This document shows, in pieces, positions 15,933-24,899 of a stretch of DNA of 64,000 bases. The number at the start of each line of letters is the position of its first letter. The stretch's first letter is position 1. A program made the translations under genes and the position numbers. The notes under the pieces were generated by a model. The model saw nothing but the letters and a program-made list of their open reading frames with translations, was not told where the DNA came from and did not search any database. Origin of the DNA: DATJPD01 sp035506575 (GTDB lineage Bacteria > Pseudomonadota > Alphaproteobacteria > CACIAM-22H2); assembly GCA_035506575.1 (NCBI GenBank), contig DATJPD010000100.1, positions 62,001 through 126,000 of the forward strand. The letters are read 5' to 3'.

Positions 15933-16591
15933 TTCGAGTCTCCTTTGCGCGCCTTGGAGTCGCGGGGGGGCCGGCGCACCGCCCTCACCTTGCCGCTCGA
16001 GCCGCCGCCGCAGAAGAAGCGGGCGCCGCCGTCGGACTCGAGCCCTGACACGGCGATGCCAGACGGCATCTCGAGCCTCTCCAGCACCTCCCCCGTCGCC
16101 GGATCGATCCGCCGCAGGTCGCTCTGCTCGCCCTCCCAGGTGCCGTGCCAGAGCTCGCCGTCGACCCATGTGACCCCGGTGACGAAGCGGTTGGAGTCGA
16201 TGGTGCGCAGGATGGCTCCGGTCTCGGGGTCGACCTGGTGGATCTTGCGGCGCCGATGCTGTCCGACCCACAGCATCCCTTCGGCCCACGCCATGCCCGA
16301 GGCGCCGCCCTCGGGGGCGGGAATCGTGGACAGCACGCGGCCGGTCTCCAGGTCGATCTTCTGGATGCGCTCGTCGCCGATCTGGTACAGGTGCTTGCCG
16401 TCGAACGCCGTCCCGGCATGCGCGGGGACATCCAGCGAGCGCACGGTCTTGCCGCTGTCGGGGTCGAGGGCGTTCAACCTGGCACCGGATGCGAACCAGA
16501 CGTGCCGGCCGTCATAGCTGACGCCGCCCACGTTCTCGACACCCGGGAACGGTCCGTACTCCTGGATGATCTCGGCCTCTGATGTTTTCAT
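15929..16591 (-). CDS. Beta-propeller protein (Vgb/SMP-30-like repeats)
   Basis: A 220-residue protein built of about five repeats of the form G-hydrophobic-x-[YW]-D-G-x-[LV]-W ... ID-P-x-TG-x-[VI], for example VSYDGRHVWFAS, AFDGKHLYQIG, AWAEGMLWVG and TWVDGELWHGTW. This is the pattern of virginiamycin B lyase, SMP-30 and glutamine-cyclotransferase-like propellers. No signal peptide is visible. It lies between a regulator and an exported hydrolase on the same strand, in a likely three-gene operon. It could be an enzyme or a binding scaffold; catalytic residues cannot be assigned. Confidence 0.75.
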   Translation of the reverse strand: MKTSEAEIIQEYGPFPGVENVGGVSYDGRHVWFASGARLNALDPDSGKTVRSLDVPAHAGTAFDGKHLYQIGDERIQKIDLETGRVLSTIPAPEGGASGMAWAEGMLWVGQHRRRKIHQVDPETGAILRTIDSNRFVTGVTWVDGELWHGTWEGEQSDLRRIDPATGEVLERLEMPSGIAVSGLESDGGARFFCGGGSSGKVRAVRRPPRDSKARKGDSK

Positions 16592-16629
16592 GAGTGCATC
16601 CTCGCCACTGAACGATTGACGGCGCGATC

Positions 16630-17850
16630 CTAGCCGCCTGGGAGCGGCGCCGGGAGTAACAAGGTTGTCGCGAATCCCGGCACGGGCGGCGTCGTCCAGC
16701 GGCGAACCCGGCCGCGACCGAGCGACTGCACCTTGCCCGCCGCCGCGAGCGCATCGAGCGCCCGCTGCACGGTCCGCTGGCTGGCACCGAGCGCCAGCGC
16801 CAGCGCCGAGCTCGACCACGACTCGCCGTCGGCGAGGAAGGCGAGCACCGCCGCGTGCTCCTCTTCGACCGGCCGCGCCAGCACGACGGCCTCGCGGGCG
16901 CGGCGCGGCAGGAGGGCGAAGCCGCGCGTGGTCGCGGTCACGCCGGCCAGGCTGCGCAGCGCCGCGCGCAGCCGCGCCACCTCGACCCTGAGCCGCGCGC
17001 GGTGCGAGTCGTCGACGAACTTGCCGCCGAATGCGCGGGCGATCAGCGCGTCCCGCGGCACGTCGCCGGGCCACGCCTCGGCGAGCGCGCGGGCGAGCGC
17101 GAACAGCACCGGACGCCTGATCAGCGACACCACGGTGCCCGCGTTCCGCACCGCATGGCGGCACGCATCCACGACGAGCGCGTCAGAGGCGAGCAGGGTT
17201 TCGACCTCCGCCAGCAGGAGCGGCCGCTCCCGGCCGCGCGCGATCAGGCGCGCCGCCGGCGCCTCCAGAACGCCCGCGGCACTCTCGACCTCGGCCGTGA
17301 GCGCCGGAATGCCCGCCTCGCGCGCGGCGGCCGCGGCGCGGGCGAGGGCCGCGCGCGCCGCCTTGGTCCGCAGGCGCCGCATCGCGATGCCCGCCGCTGC
17401 CAGCTCGTGCACGGCCCGCGACGCCGGAGGAAAGGCGGCGGCGTCGAGCCTCGTGAGATTGCGCTCGGCCTCATCGAGCCGTCCGATCAGAAGGAGTCGC
17501 CGGACCTCGAGGGTGCGCGCGTGCGCGGCATTCACCCGGTCGCCATGCGCATCGAGCGTGGCCCGTGCCGCCTCCAGCGCCTTCGCGGGCCAGGCGAGGT
17601 CGCGCGACACGAGCGCCACCTCGGCCTCGGCGACGACGCAGCGCGCGCGGGCCACCGCCTCCCGCGGTCCGAAGGCGCGCGCCGCCCGCCGCAGAAGGGC
17701 CCTGGCCCGGACGAAGTCTCCGAGCTGCGCCATCGCGATGCCGCGCAGCGCCAGCGCCGGTGCGTCGTCGCGGAGTGCGATCCGCTGCAGCGCGCCAAGC
17801 GGGTCACCCGCGGCAAGGGCACGCGCCCCGGATGTGATCAGCGAATCCAT
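16630..17850 (-). CDS. HTH regulator with TPR-like N-terminus
   Basis: A 406-residue protein. Roughly residues 1-230 are Ala/Arg/Leu-rich helical repeats typical of TPR-like scaffolds (for example MAQLGDFVRARALLRRAARA). Residues about 260-330 resemble an OmpR-type winged helix: RDALIARAFGGKF ... RLRVEVARLRAAL ... GFALLP. A second HTH near 345-395 (SSALALALGASQRTVQRALDAL) precedes an Arg-rich end. It lacks a receiver domain, so it is not a classical response regulator. The beta-propeller gene begins 38 bases downstream, and the regulator probably controls that operon or the divergent DUF899 pair. Confidence 0.72.
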   Translation of the reverse strand: MDSLITSGARALAAGDPLGALQRIALRDDAPALALRGIAMAQLGDFVRARALLRRAARAFGPREAVARARCVVAEAEVALVSRDLAWPAKALEAARATLDAHGDRVNAAHARTLEVRRLLLIGRLDEAERNLTRLDAAAFPPASRAVHELAAAGIAMRRLRTKAARAALARAAAAAREAGIPALTAEVESAAGVLEAPAARLIARGRERPLLLAEVETLLASDALVVDACRHAVRNAGTVVSLIRRPVLFALARALAEAWPGDVPRDALIARAFGGKFVDDSHRARLRVEVARLRAALRSLAGVTATTRGFALLPRRAREAVVLARPVEEEHAAVLAFLADGESWSSSALALALGASQRTVQRALDALAAAGKVQSLGRGRVRRWTTPPVPGFATTLLLPAPLPGG

Positions 17851-17989
17851 GGAGGGGCCCCCAATACCGGCACCCGGAATCCCGACACAGTTGTAACTCC
17901 CGCCTGTTGCCTGCGCGTCCCTACTCTATCCGACAACACTTGGCCACGGGCCAGCCCGGGGCCGACCTCGGGCAGAAGAGGAATGCACG

Positions 17990-18238
17990 ATGACGATCGC
18001 CGATATTCCATGTCTCGCGGCGGCACCCACCTTCGCCGCCATGGGACTCCTGACGGCCCTGTCCGGCAGCGGTCCGCAGGACATCCTCTGCGGCGCCGCG
18101 CACGGAGCCTCGCCGCTGAGCGGGATGGCCGCCATGTACCTCCTGATGAGTGCCGCCCACCTGGCGCCCTGGCTGAAGCTGCTCGCCGGCCGGCCGCGGA
18201 ACCTGTCCTTCTCCCTCACCCCCACCAACAAGGAGTAG
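17990..18238 (+). CDS. Small two-helix membrane protein, DUF899-associated
   Basis: An 82-residue protein with two hydrophobic segments, PTFAAMGLLTAL (about 10-25) and MAAMYLLMSAAHLAPWLKLL (about 45-65), and a basic C-terminus. GAGGAA precedes the ATG at 17990. The DUF899 gene starts three bases after its stop, so they are surely co-transcribed. Small membrane proteins in this position next to DUF899 genes occur in other Alphaproteobacteria; their role is unknown. Confidence 0.75.
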   Translation: MTIADIPCLAAAPTFAAMGLLTALSGSGPQDILCGAAHGASPLSGMAAMYLLMSAAHLAPWLKLLAGRPRNLSFSLTPTNKE

Positions 18239-18241
18239 CCC

Positions 18242-19018
18242 ATGACGACGCACACCACCGGAACGCGCGAAGACTGGCTGGCCGCGCGGCTCAGCCTGCT
18301 CAAGGAGGAAAAGGAGCTGACGCGGCGGAGCGACGAGCTGGCCCGGCGGCGGCAGGAGTTGCCGTGGGTCCGGGTCGACAAGACCTACCGCTTCGAGACC
18401 GACGAGGGGACGACGTCGCTCGACGGCCTGTTCCGCGGCCGCTCGCAGCTCCTCGTCTACCATTTCATGTTCGGTCCCGACTGGCAGGCGGGCTGCCCCT
18501 CGTGCTCGATGATCGCCGACGGGTTCAACGGCTTCACCACCCACCTCGCCAACCACGACGTGATGCTGTGGGCGGTGTCGCGGGCGCCGCTCGCCAAGCT
18601 GCAGGCCTACAAGAAGCGGATGGGCTGGAGCTTCCCGTGGGCGTCGTCGGGCGCCAGCGACTTCAATTTCGACTTCAGCGTCTCGTTCACCGAGGAGCAG
18701 CAGCGCGAGGGGCGCGTCGAGTACAACTACGAGCGCCAGGGCCAGGCGATGCAAGTGGACTCGAAGGTCCTCGCCGCGGTGCCGGCACCGGGCGCTCAGT
18801 TTGCCGCGTCCTGCGGAACGGATCTGGCGTCGTTCCGGCGCGACCGGCCGGGGCTCAGCGCGTTCGCGCGCGAGGACGGCGCCGTCTATCACACCTATTC
18901 CACCTACGCGCGCGGCGTGGACGGGATCTGGGGCGTCTATCCGTGGCTCGACAGGGCCCCCAAGGGGCGCAACGAGACGGGCGTGTGGTGGAAGCGCCAC
19001 GACGAGTACGGGCGCTGA
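18242..19018 (+). CDS. DUF899 family thioredoxin-like protein
   Basis: A 258-residue protein of the DUF899 family, a thioredoxin-fold group of unknown reaction. The N-terminal helix is ELTRRSDELARRRQELPWV. The CxxC-like centre lies in GCPSCSMIADG, at about residue 85, after the strand LVYHFMFGPDW. The conserved tail reads VYHTYSTYARG ... WLDRAPKGRNE. No signal peptide is visible. It is coupled to the small membrane protein upstream. Redox function is inferred from the fold and the cysteine pair. Confidence 0.9.
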   Translation: MTTHTTGTREDWLAARLSLLKEEKELTRRSDELARRRQELPWVRVDKTYRFETDEGTTSLDGLFRGRSQLLVYHFMFGPDWQAGCPSCSMIADGFNGFTTHLANHDVMLWAVSRAPLAKLQAYKKRMGWSFPWASSGASDFNFDFSVSFTEEQQREGRVEYNYERQGQAMQVDSKVLAAVPAPGAQFAASCGTDLASFRRDRPGLSAFAREDGAVYHTYSTYARGVDGIWGVYPWLDRAPKGRNETGVWWKRHDEYGR

Positions 19019-19030
19019 GGCCGGGACCGC

Positions 19031-20200
19031 TCAGTACGGAAGGCCGACGTAGTTCTCGGCCAGCGAGGTGGAGGCGGCCTGCGAAGCGAGCACGTAGTCG
19101 AGCTCCGCCGCCTGCACCTTGCGGTCGAAGCCGGTCGCATCGTCGAACTTGTGGAGCATGGTGGTCATCCACCACGAGAACCGCTCGGCCTTCCACACCC
19201 GCGCCAGCGCCCGGGCGGAATAGTAGTCGAGTGCCGCGGACGAACCGCTTTTGTAGAACTCGACCACCGCTTCAAACAGAAACGCGACGTCGCTGGCCGC
19301 GAGGTTGAGGCCCTTGGCCCCCGTCGGCGGGACGATGTGGGCCGCATCGCCGGCGAGGAACATGCGGCCGAAGCGCATCGGCTCGGCAACGAAGCTGCGC
19401 AGGGCGGCGATGCTCTTCTCGATCGACGGGCCGGTGACGAGGTCGGTGCGCGCCTGCGGATCGAGCCTGAGCTTGAGCTCGTCCCAGAAGCGTTCGTCCG
19501 GCCAGTCCTCGACCGTATCGGTCAGCGGGCACTGCACGTAGTAGCGGCTGCGGGTGGGCGAGCGCATCGAGCACAGGGCGAAGCCGCGCGGGCTGCGGTT
19601 GTAGATGAGCTCCTCCGACACCGGCCTGGTATCGGACAGGATGCCGAGCCAGCCGAACGGATAGACGCGCTCATAGGTGTGGACGGTGCCGGCGGGCGCG
19701 CTCTGCCGGCAGACGCCGTGGTAGCCGTCGCAGCCGGCGATGAAATCGCACTCGATCTCGTGGTCCTTGCCTTGATGGCGGTAGCGCACGCGCGGGCGAT
19801 CGCCGAGGAAATCGAGGGGGGTGACGGCCTCCGCCTCGTAGACGGTGAGGCCGCTCGCGGCGGCACGCGCCTCCATCAGATCGCGCGTGATCTCGGTCTG
19901 GCCATAGACGGTGACCGTCTTGCCGGTGAGCGCCTTGAAGTCGATGCGGTGACGCGTGCCGTCCACGTTGATCTGCGTGCCGTCGTGGACCAGGCCTTCG
20001 CGGTGCAGGCGGTCGCCCACGCCGGCCTGCTCCAGGAGTTCGACCGTGCCCTGCTCGATCAGCCCGGCGCGGATGCGGCCCAGCACATGCTCGGCGGTCT
20101 GGCGCTCGAGGATGACATTGTCGATGCCGTCGCGCCGCAGCAGTTGGCCGAGCAGCAACCCGGCCGGACCGGCCCCGATGATGGCAACCTGCGTGCGCAC
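19031..20200 (-). CDS. pobA: 4-hydroxybenzoate 3-monooxygenase
   Basis: FAD- and NAD(P)H-dependent hydroxylase that converts 4-hydroxybenzoate to protocatechuate, feeding the beta-ketoadipate pathway. The N-terminal Rossmann motif is IIGAGPAGLLLG. RIRAGLIEQG and the second FAD motif FLAGDAAHIVPPTGAKGLN are those of PobA. Tyrosines in RYYVQCP and near the end match the substrate-activating tyrosines of the Pseudomonas enzyme. I chose the GTG at 20200, giving MRTQVAIIGAG as in known PobA proteins; a TTG at 20209 would add three residues. A divergent AraC-type activator starts 101 bases away. Confidence 0.93.
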   Translation of the reverse strand: MRTQVAIIGAGPAGLLLGQLLRRDGIDNVILERQTAEHVLGRIRAGLIEQGTVELLEQAGVGDRLHREGLVHDGTQINVDGTRHRIDFKALTGKTVTVYGQTEITRDLMEARAAASGLTVYEAEAVTPLDFLGDRPRVRYRHQGKDHEIECDFIAGCDGYHGVCRQSAPAGTVHTYERVYPFGWLGILSDTRPVSEELIYNRSPRGFALCSMRSPTRSRYYVQCPLTDTVEDWPDERFWDELKLRLDPQARTDLVTGPSIEKSIAALRSFVAEPMRFGRMFLAGDAAHIVPPTGAKGLNLAASDVAFLFEAVVEFYKSGSSAALDYYSARALARVWKAERFSWWMTTMLHKFDDATGFDRKVQAAELDYVLASQAASTSLAENYVGLPY

Positions 20201-20301
20201 GGTTGCCAAGTCTATACGGCGGGGCGCCGGCCGCCATGGACAGGCGGCACAAATTCATGGACTATCTGAACACCGGGCCGAACCCCGGGGAGGACGAGGC
20301 G
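20201..20301. promoter_or_regulatory. Divergent pobA-pobR regulatory gap
   Basis: The 101 bases between the GTG of pobA and the preferred ATG of the AraC-type regulator must carry promoters for both. GGGGAGG ends eight bases before the regulator ATG at 20302. That binding site is why I reject the upstream in-frame starts at 20203, 20236 and 20257. I cannot see a clear direct repeat for the activator. Confidence 0.5.
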
Positions 20302-21246
20302 ATGCCGCTCGACACCGTTCCGACCTATGCGCTCTACGGAGAAACCGCCGACAGGGCACAGGAACAATGGCTCCATTGCGAGTCCATCGCCGCCCGCAGC
20401 GCGCTCTATGACTGGCAGATCAAGGCGCACCGCCACCAGCACTTCTTTCAATTTCTGCACATAGGCCGCGGTGCCGCCCACATCTTCCTCGACGGCCGCT
20501 GGACGGCAGCACCCGTCCCGGCGGTGATCACCCTGCCGCCGCAGGTCGTGCACGGGTTCCGCTTCGCGCGCGAGGTCGAGGGGCACGTGGTGACGGTGCC
20601 GATCGAACATGTCGAGCGGCTGCTGGGGGGCAGTCCCCGGGCGCGTGACTGGGTGGTGCGGTCGCGCGTGCTGCCGCTCGGCGGCCACCCCGAGGCCTCG
20701 CGCATCGCGGCCGAGGTGGCGGCCCTGGCGGCGGAGTTCGCAGGCCACGCGGCGTGGCGTTCGCCGCTCATCGAGGCGCATCTGACGGCGCTCCTCCTCC
20801 TCTCCGCCCGGCTCGCCGCGGCGGACACGGCGCGCGACTCCGGCGGCTCGCCGCTCGGCCGGCGCGCCGCTGCGTTCCGCGCACTCGTCGACCGCCACTA
20901 TCGCCAGCGACTGCCGGTCGCGTACTACGCAGCCCAGCTCGGCACGTCGCAGACCCATCTCAACCGGATCTGCCGCGCCGCGTTCCAGGACTCGGCGCTT
21001 GGCGTCATCGACCGGCGCGTCGTGCTCGAGGCGACGCGCGACCTGACCTTCACCGTGCTGTCGGTGAAGGAGATCGCAGGCTCGCTCGGCTTCGACGATC
21101 CGGCGTATTTCTCGCGCTTCTTCACCAGGCATGTCGGCCTGTCGCCGGCGCGCTTCCGGCGGCGGGAGATGCGCAAGCCGGAGCGGAAGACGGCAGACGC
21201 GCCTAGGATCCGGAGGTCGCGGCGCGCCAGCCCAATCCCGGCGTGA
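20302..21246 (+). CDS. AraC-family activator, PobR-type
   Basis: A 314-residue regulator with an N-terminal cupin sensing domain (HRHQHFFQFLHIGRGAAHI, about residues 38-56) and a C-terminal pair of HTH motifs (VAYYAAQLGTSQTHLNRICR and VKEIAGSLGFDDPAYFSRFF). Its place divergent from pobA and its start MPLDTVPTYALYGE match PobR-type activators of 4-hydroxybenzoate hydroxylase, so 4-hydroxybenzoate is the likely inducer. Its last 44 bases overlap, tail to tail, the end of the CoA-transferase gene on the other strand. Confidence 0.88.
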   Translation: MPLDTVPTYALYGETADRAQEQWLHCESIAARSALYDWQIKAHRHQHFFQFLHIGRGAAHIFLDGRWTAAPVPAVITLPPQVVHGFRFAREVEGHVVTVPIEHVERLLGGSPRARDWVVRSRVLPLGGHPEASRIAAEVAALAAEFAGHAAWRSPLIEAHLTALLLLSARLAAADTARDSGGSPLGRRAAAFRALVDRHYRQRLPVAYYAAQLGTSQTHLNRICRAAFQDSALGVIDRRVVLEATRDLTFTVLSVKEIAGSLGFDDPAYFSRFFTRHVGLSPARFRRREMRKPERKTADAPRIRRSRRASPIPA

Positions 21247-22315
21247 TCGCGCGCGCATCCCCCTCGCCCAGCGCGACCGGCTGCAGGAGTCCGGTGTCGA
21301 CCGCCTCCTGGGTGAACTCGCGCAACGTGCGTACGCGCGCGGCCGGCACGCCGGCCGCGTTCAGCCGCCGCTCCAGATCCGTGGCCGAGTGCGCGGCCAG
21401 CTGCGCCGTCAGCAGCTCGCGGAACGCCTGCGGGTCGCGCGCGCGGGCAAAGGCCGGGGAACGATCGGATTCCTGGTCCAAAAGGGGTGCGAATTCCGCC
21501 GGGGCCACGCCCAGCACCTCCATCAGCCGGGCGATGTGCGCCGGCGTGTTCGCGCCGATCGCGAGCCAGCCGCCGCGGCAGGCAAAGATGTCGGCCGCGG
21601 GGCTGCCCGAATATCCCTTGTTGCCGACGCGCGCGATCTCCTGGCCGGAGGCCAGGGTCTCGCAGGCGAAGGGATACATCAGCTGCAAGGCGCTGGCCCA
21701 CATGCTCACGTCGAGGAAGGAGCCGGCGCCCGTACGGTCGCGCTCCCGGAGTGCGGTCACGATCGCCAGCGCCCCGATGATGCCGGTGGCGGCGTCGATG
21801 ACCGGAAACCCGGTCTTGACCGGCGGATCGCCGTCGCAGCCGGCCAGCATGGTCATGCCGGTCAACGCCTGGATCACGTGATCGTAGGCGCCGTGCGGCG
21901 TCCGCTCGGGATCGGCGTAGCCGTAGCCCGAAATCGCGCAGTAGACGATCCGCGGGTTGACGGACTTGACGTCGTCGTAGGCGAGGCCGTGCCGCGCCAG
22001 AACGCCCGGGCGATAATTGTCCACCATCACGTCGGCCGCGCGCGCGAGGGCCAGCACCTCCGCGCGGCCGGCGGCAGAGGCGATGTCGATCTCGCGCATC
22101 CGCTTGCCGGCATTGAGCGCCGTGAAGGCGCGGGCGCCGGAGGCGGTGCGCCGCATCACGTCGCCGCCGCCGGGCTTTTCCACCTTCGTGACCTCGGCCC
22201 CCATCTGCGCGAGGTAGAAGGTGGCGAAGGGACCTGCGATCACATGGCTGAAGTCGAGCACGCGCACGCCGCGCAGGGCCTGCGGCGGCGGGTGGAATGC
22301 GGGAGCCGCCGTCAC
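21203..22315 (-). CDS. CaiB/BaiF (family III) CoA transferase
   Basis: A 370-residue enzyme that moves CoA between a donor thioester and a carboxylic acid. Family blocks are LRGVRVLDFSHVIAGPFATFYLAQMGAEV at the N-terminus (seen in pieces such as HVIAGPFAT), the catalytic aspartate region in DNYRPGVLARHGL, and YCAISGYGYADP. The GTG start overlaps the stop of the Bug gene (GTGA), so both are translated together. The donor and acceptor acids are unknown. The Bug protein next to it suggests the substrate is an imported carboxylate. Confidence 0.9.
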   Translation of the reverse strand: MTAAPAFHPPPQALRGVRVLDFSHVIAGPFATFYLAQMGAEVTKVEKPGGGDVMRRTASGARAFTALNAGKRMREIDIASAAGRAEVLALARAADVMVDNYRPGVLARHGLAYDDVKSVNPRIVYCAISGYGYADPERTPHGAYDHVIQALTGMTMLAGCDGDPPVKTGFPVIDAATGIIGALAIVTALRERDRTGAGSFLDVSMWASALQLMYPFACETLASGQEIARVGNKGYSGSPAADIFACRGGWLAIGANTPAHIARLMEVLGVAPAEFAPLLDQESDRSPAFARARDPQAFRELLTAQLAAHSATDLERRLNAAGVPAARVRTLREFTQEAVDTGLLQPVALGEGDARAITPGLGWRAATSGS

Positions 22316-23310
22316 TTGTACCCGACCAGGCCGGCGCCCTTGACGATGTTCCCGAGCTTCACCGTCTCGGCCTCCATGAACCGCGTGAAGTCGGACGGAG
22401 ACTCGCTGAGCGCCACAAAGGCGCCCAGAGTCTCGCTGTCGGCGCGCAAGGTCACGTCGGCATAGGTGTCGACCGTCGCGCGGAAAAGGGCGTCCACGAT
22501 CTTCGCCGGCGTGCCGGCCGGGGCCCAAAGGCCGAACCAGGAGTCGAGCTCCAGGTCCCGGGTCTTGAACACCTCGGCGAGCGTGGGGACGTCCGGGAGG
22601 GACGGCATGCGCCTGGCGCTCGACACGGCCAGCGGCCGCACCGTGCCGGCCTGGATCTGCGGGATCGCCGTGGAGGCGATCGGGAACGCGAACTGCGTGG
22701 CGCCGGAGATGATCGAGGGCACGATCTCGACCGAGCCCTTGTACGGCACGTGGACCACGTCGATCTTCGCCCGCAACACCATCGCCGCGGCGCATAGATG
22801 CGCGGCACTGCCCACGCCACCCGAGGCATAGTTGAGCTTCCCGGGCTCCCGCTTCGCGGCGGCCACAAGGTCTTCGGCGGTCTTGTAGGGGGAGTCGGCC
22901 TTCACCACGAGGATCGAGGGGCTGAAGGCGGTGCGCGTGACGTGCGCGAAGTCCTTCATCGGATCGAAACCCACGCCCGGGTCCATGGCTCTCTGCACGA
23001 TGTGCGTGGAGGCGCCCAGAAGAAGGGTGTAGCCGTCCGGCGGCTTGCGCGCCACGAGCTGGGCCGCGACGATGCCGCCCGCGCCGACGACGTTGTCGAC
23101 CACGACGTTGCTCTTGCCGAGTGCCTCGGCGAGCCTGGGCGCCATCTTGCGCGTGAGCACGTCGGGCCCGCCGCCGGCCGCATACGGCACGATGAGCCGG
23201 ATGGGACGGCTGGGATAGTCGCTGCCCTGTCCGAAGGCCCGGAGCGGCAGCCCGAGACAAGCGGCCCCGAGGCTGAGGGCGCCCAGATTGAACTGACGGC
23301 GCGTCGGCAT
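22312..23310 (-). CDS. Bug/TctC-family substrate-binding protein
   Basis: Periplasmic solute-binding protein of the tripartite tricarboxylate type, 332 residues. The leader MPTRRQFNLGALSLGAACLG has an RR-x-F pattern that could be read by Tat or Sec. The mature protein has the family's YPSRPIRLIVPYAAGGGPDV, VVDNVVGAGG and PDGYTLLLGAST segments. No TctA/TctB membrane partners are present, which is usual for orphan Bug proteins. GGGGGAGG precedes the ATG. The gene is co-directional with the CoA transferase and divergent from the LysR gene. Confidence 0.92.
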   Translation of the reverse strand: MPTRRQFNLGALSLGAACLGLPLRAFGQGSDYPSRPIRLIVPYAAGGGPDVLTRKMAPRLAEALGKSNVVVDNVVGAGGIVAAQLVARKPPDGYTLLLGASTHIVQRAMDPGVGFDPMKDFAHVTRTAFSPSILVVKADSPYKTAEDLVAAAKREPGKLNYASGGVGSAAHLCAAAMVLRAKIDVVHVPYKGSVEIVPSIISGATQFAFPIASTAIPQIQAGTVRPLAVSSARRMPSLPDVPTLAEVFKTRDLELDSWFGLWAPAGTPAKIVDALFRATVDTYADVTLRADSETLGAFVALSESPSDFTRFMEAETVKLGNIVKGAGLVGYK

Positions 23311-23410
23311 GTGTCCTCCCCCTTGGAATTTCTTTATCTGGCAAGTGTAGGACGGCCGGGAGATAAGTAGGACTGAAATACTCTGAACGAGTCATTAGAA
23401 CGCCTAAATC
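23311..23410. promoter_or_regulatory. Bug/LysR divergent promoter region with LysR-type repeats
   Basis: Two inverted repeats are visible: ACTC at 23380-23383 with GAGT at 23389-23392 around five bases, and TTATCT at 23334-23339 with AGATAA at 23361-23366. The position between a LysR gene and its likely target fits recognition and activation sites, but neither repeat is strong enough to be decisive. Confidence 0.35.
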
Positions 23411-24346
23411 ATGGCCGCCTCCCTTCCCGCCCGCTTCGCGCAGCTCCGGCTGCGCGACCTCATGCTGCTCGAGCACCTGGACGAGCTCGGCTCGCTGACC
23501 GGGGCGGCGGCGCGCCTGCACGTGACGCAATCGGCCGTCACGCAGGCGCTGCAGTCGCTCGAGAAAGCGTTCGGCGCGCGGCTGGTGGCGCGCGGGCGGC
23601 GCGGCCAGCGCGGCGTGTCGCTCCTGCCCGCCGGTGCGGCGGCCCTCATGCACCTGCGCGTCGCCCGCCACGAGCTGGAGGCCGCCCTGGCGGCGGCGTC
23701 CGACCCGGGTACGCTGGAGCTGCGCATCGGGGCGCTGCCGCTGACGCTCGTGCGGCCGCTGCCCGACGCGCTGGCACGGCTGCGCCGGCGGCTGCCGCAG
23801 GTGCATGTGCGCCTGACCGAAGACACGGTGCCGAATCTGTGGCGGCAGCTCGAGGCGGGCGAGTTCGATGCGATCGCCTGCCGGCTGCCCGCGCTCAGCG
23901 AGCACCAGCGGCTGCCCGACGGCGTCGCCCACCGGACGATCGGCCACGAATCGCTGGTCCTGGTCTGCGGCCGCGGTCATCCGGTGGCGCGCCGGCGCAA
24001 GCCGGCGCTCGCCGTGCTCCGCGACTACGACTGGGTGCTTCCGCCCGAGGGCTCCTACACGCGCCTCGCGATCGAGCAGGCGTTCCTGCGCGCCGGGCTC
24101 AACGGCCCGCGCGCCGCCGTCACGTCGATGAGCTTCCACGCCAACCTGCACCTGGTGGCCGAGGGCAGCCTGCTCGCCGTGGCGCCGCGCTCGGCCGCAC
24201 TCGCGGTGCGGGAGGTGCTCGACCTGGTGCTGTTCCCGATGGACTGGGGCCGCGAGGACACCGACGTGACCTTGGTCTGGCGCGAGGCCAGCCTCGGCAA
24301 CCCGGCGCTCGTGGCCCTGCTCGACTGCGTCAAACCGCAGCCGTGA
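23411..24346 (+). CDS. LysR-family transcriptional regulator
   Basis: A 311-residue regulator with an N-terminal winged HTH (LEHLDELGSLTGAAARLHVTQ ... VTQALQSLEKAFGARL in pieces, about residues 18-60) and a type 2 periplasmic-binding-like effector domain. It is divergent from the Bug/CoA-transferase pair and is their probable regulator; the inducer is likely the acid or CoA ester handled by them. The ATG at 23411 has no clear ribosome binding site. Confidence 0.93.
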   Translation: MAASLPARFAQLRLRDLMLLEHLDELGSLTGAAARLHVTQSAVTQALQSLEKAFGARLVARGRRGQRGVSLLPAGAAALMHLRVARHELEAALAAASDPGTLELRIGALPLTLVRPLPDALARLRRRLPQVHVRLTEDTVPNLWRQLEAGEFDAIACRLPALSEHQRLPDGVAHRTIGHESLVLVCGRGHPVARRRKPALAVLRDYDWVLPPEGSYTRLAIEQAFLRAGLNGPRAAVTSMSFHANLHLVAEGSLLAVAPRSAALAVREVLDLVLFPMDWGREDTDVTLVWREASLGNPALVALLDCVKPQP

Positions 24347-24379
24347 CCGATGGCGCGGCGGCGGGCGAGGCGCCTGTGG

Positions 24380-24730
24380 CTAGCGGCCGGCGTCGTCCGC
24401 GTCGCCCGCGAGGTTGCTCTCCGCCATCGGGATGATCGTGCGCGAGAGCTCGCTCGCGACCATGCGGCCGGGATGCTCCTTGGACTCGCACGACGCGGAC
24501 CGCAGGCGGACGACCAGGCCGTTCGAGAGCGGGCGATCCCAGTTGAAGACGACGCAGCGCTCGCCGGAAGGGCCGCGCATCTCGCCGTCCGTCCGCGCGG
24601 CGTAGTTGCCGCGCTCGCTGCCGAGGCCGTGCTCGACGCTCAACGGACGAGGGGCGGGCGGCGGCGCGGCCGCGCAAGCGCACAACATAAGCCCGATCGT
24701 TCCCGCGCAGCCCGCGACCGGCAGCCGCAT
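24380..24730 (-). CDS. Hypothetical lipoprotein
   Basis: A 116-residue protein with a short leader ending in the lipobox-like LCAC (about residues 15-18), then a Pro/Ala linker and a soluble domain. That domain contains GERCVVFNWDRPLSNGLVVRLRSASCES, with two cysteines spaced for a possible disulfide, and ends with an Asp-rich tail. The ATG at 24730 has GAGGGG upstream; longer frames add an unlikely leader. No domain is recognised. Its 3' end is 33 bases from the LysR stop. Probably anchored in the envelope; function unknown. Confidence 0.65.
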   Translation of the reverse strand: MRLPVAGCAGTIGLMLCACAAAPPPAPRPLSVEHGLGSERGNYAARTDGEMRGPSGERCVVFNWDRPLSNGLVVRLRSASCESKEHPGRMVASELSRTIIPMAESNLAGDADDAGR

Positions 24731-24899
24731 CGGCGTCCCCTCGCCCAGTTCGCGCGCAGCCTGACCGGCGAATGCGGCATTTTTGCGAGCACCGCGCGCA
24801 AACGCCGGCGCGGCGCGGCACCTTGACCCCTCAAAATAATATAACCTGGGCGCGAGTGCTGAGAGGCCTCTCTGGGCGGTTTTGCTAGCCATCAATAAA

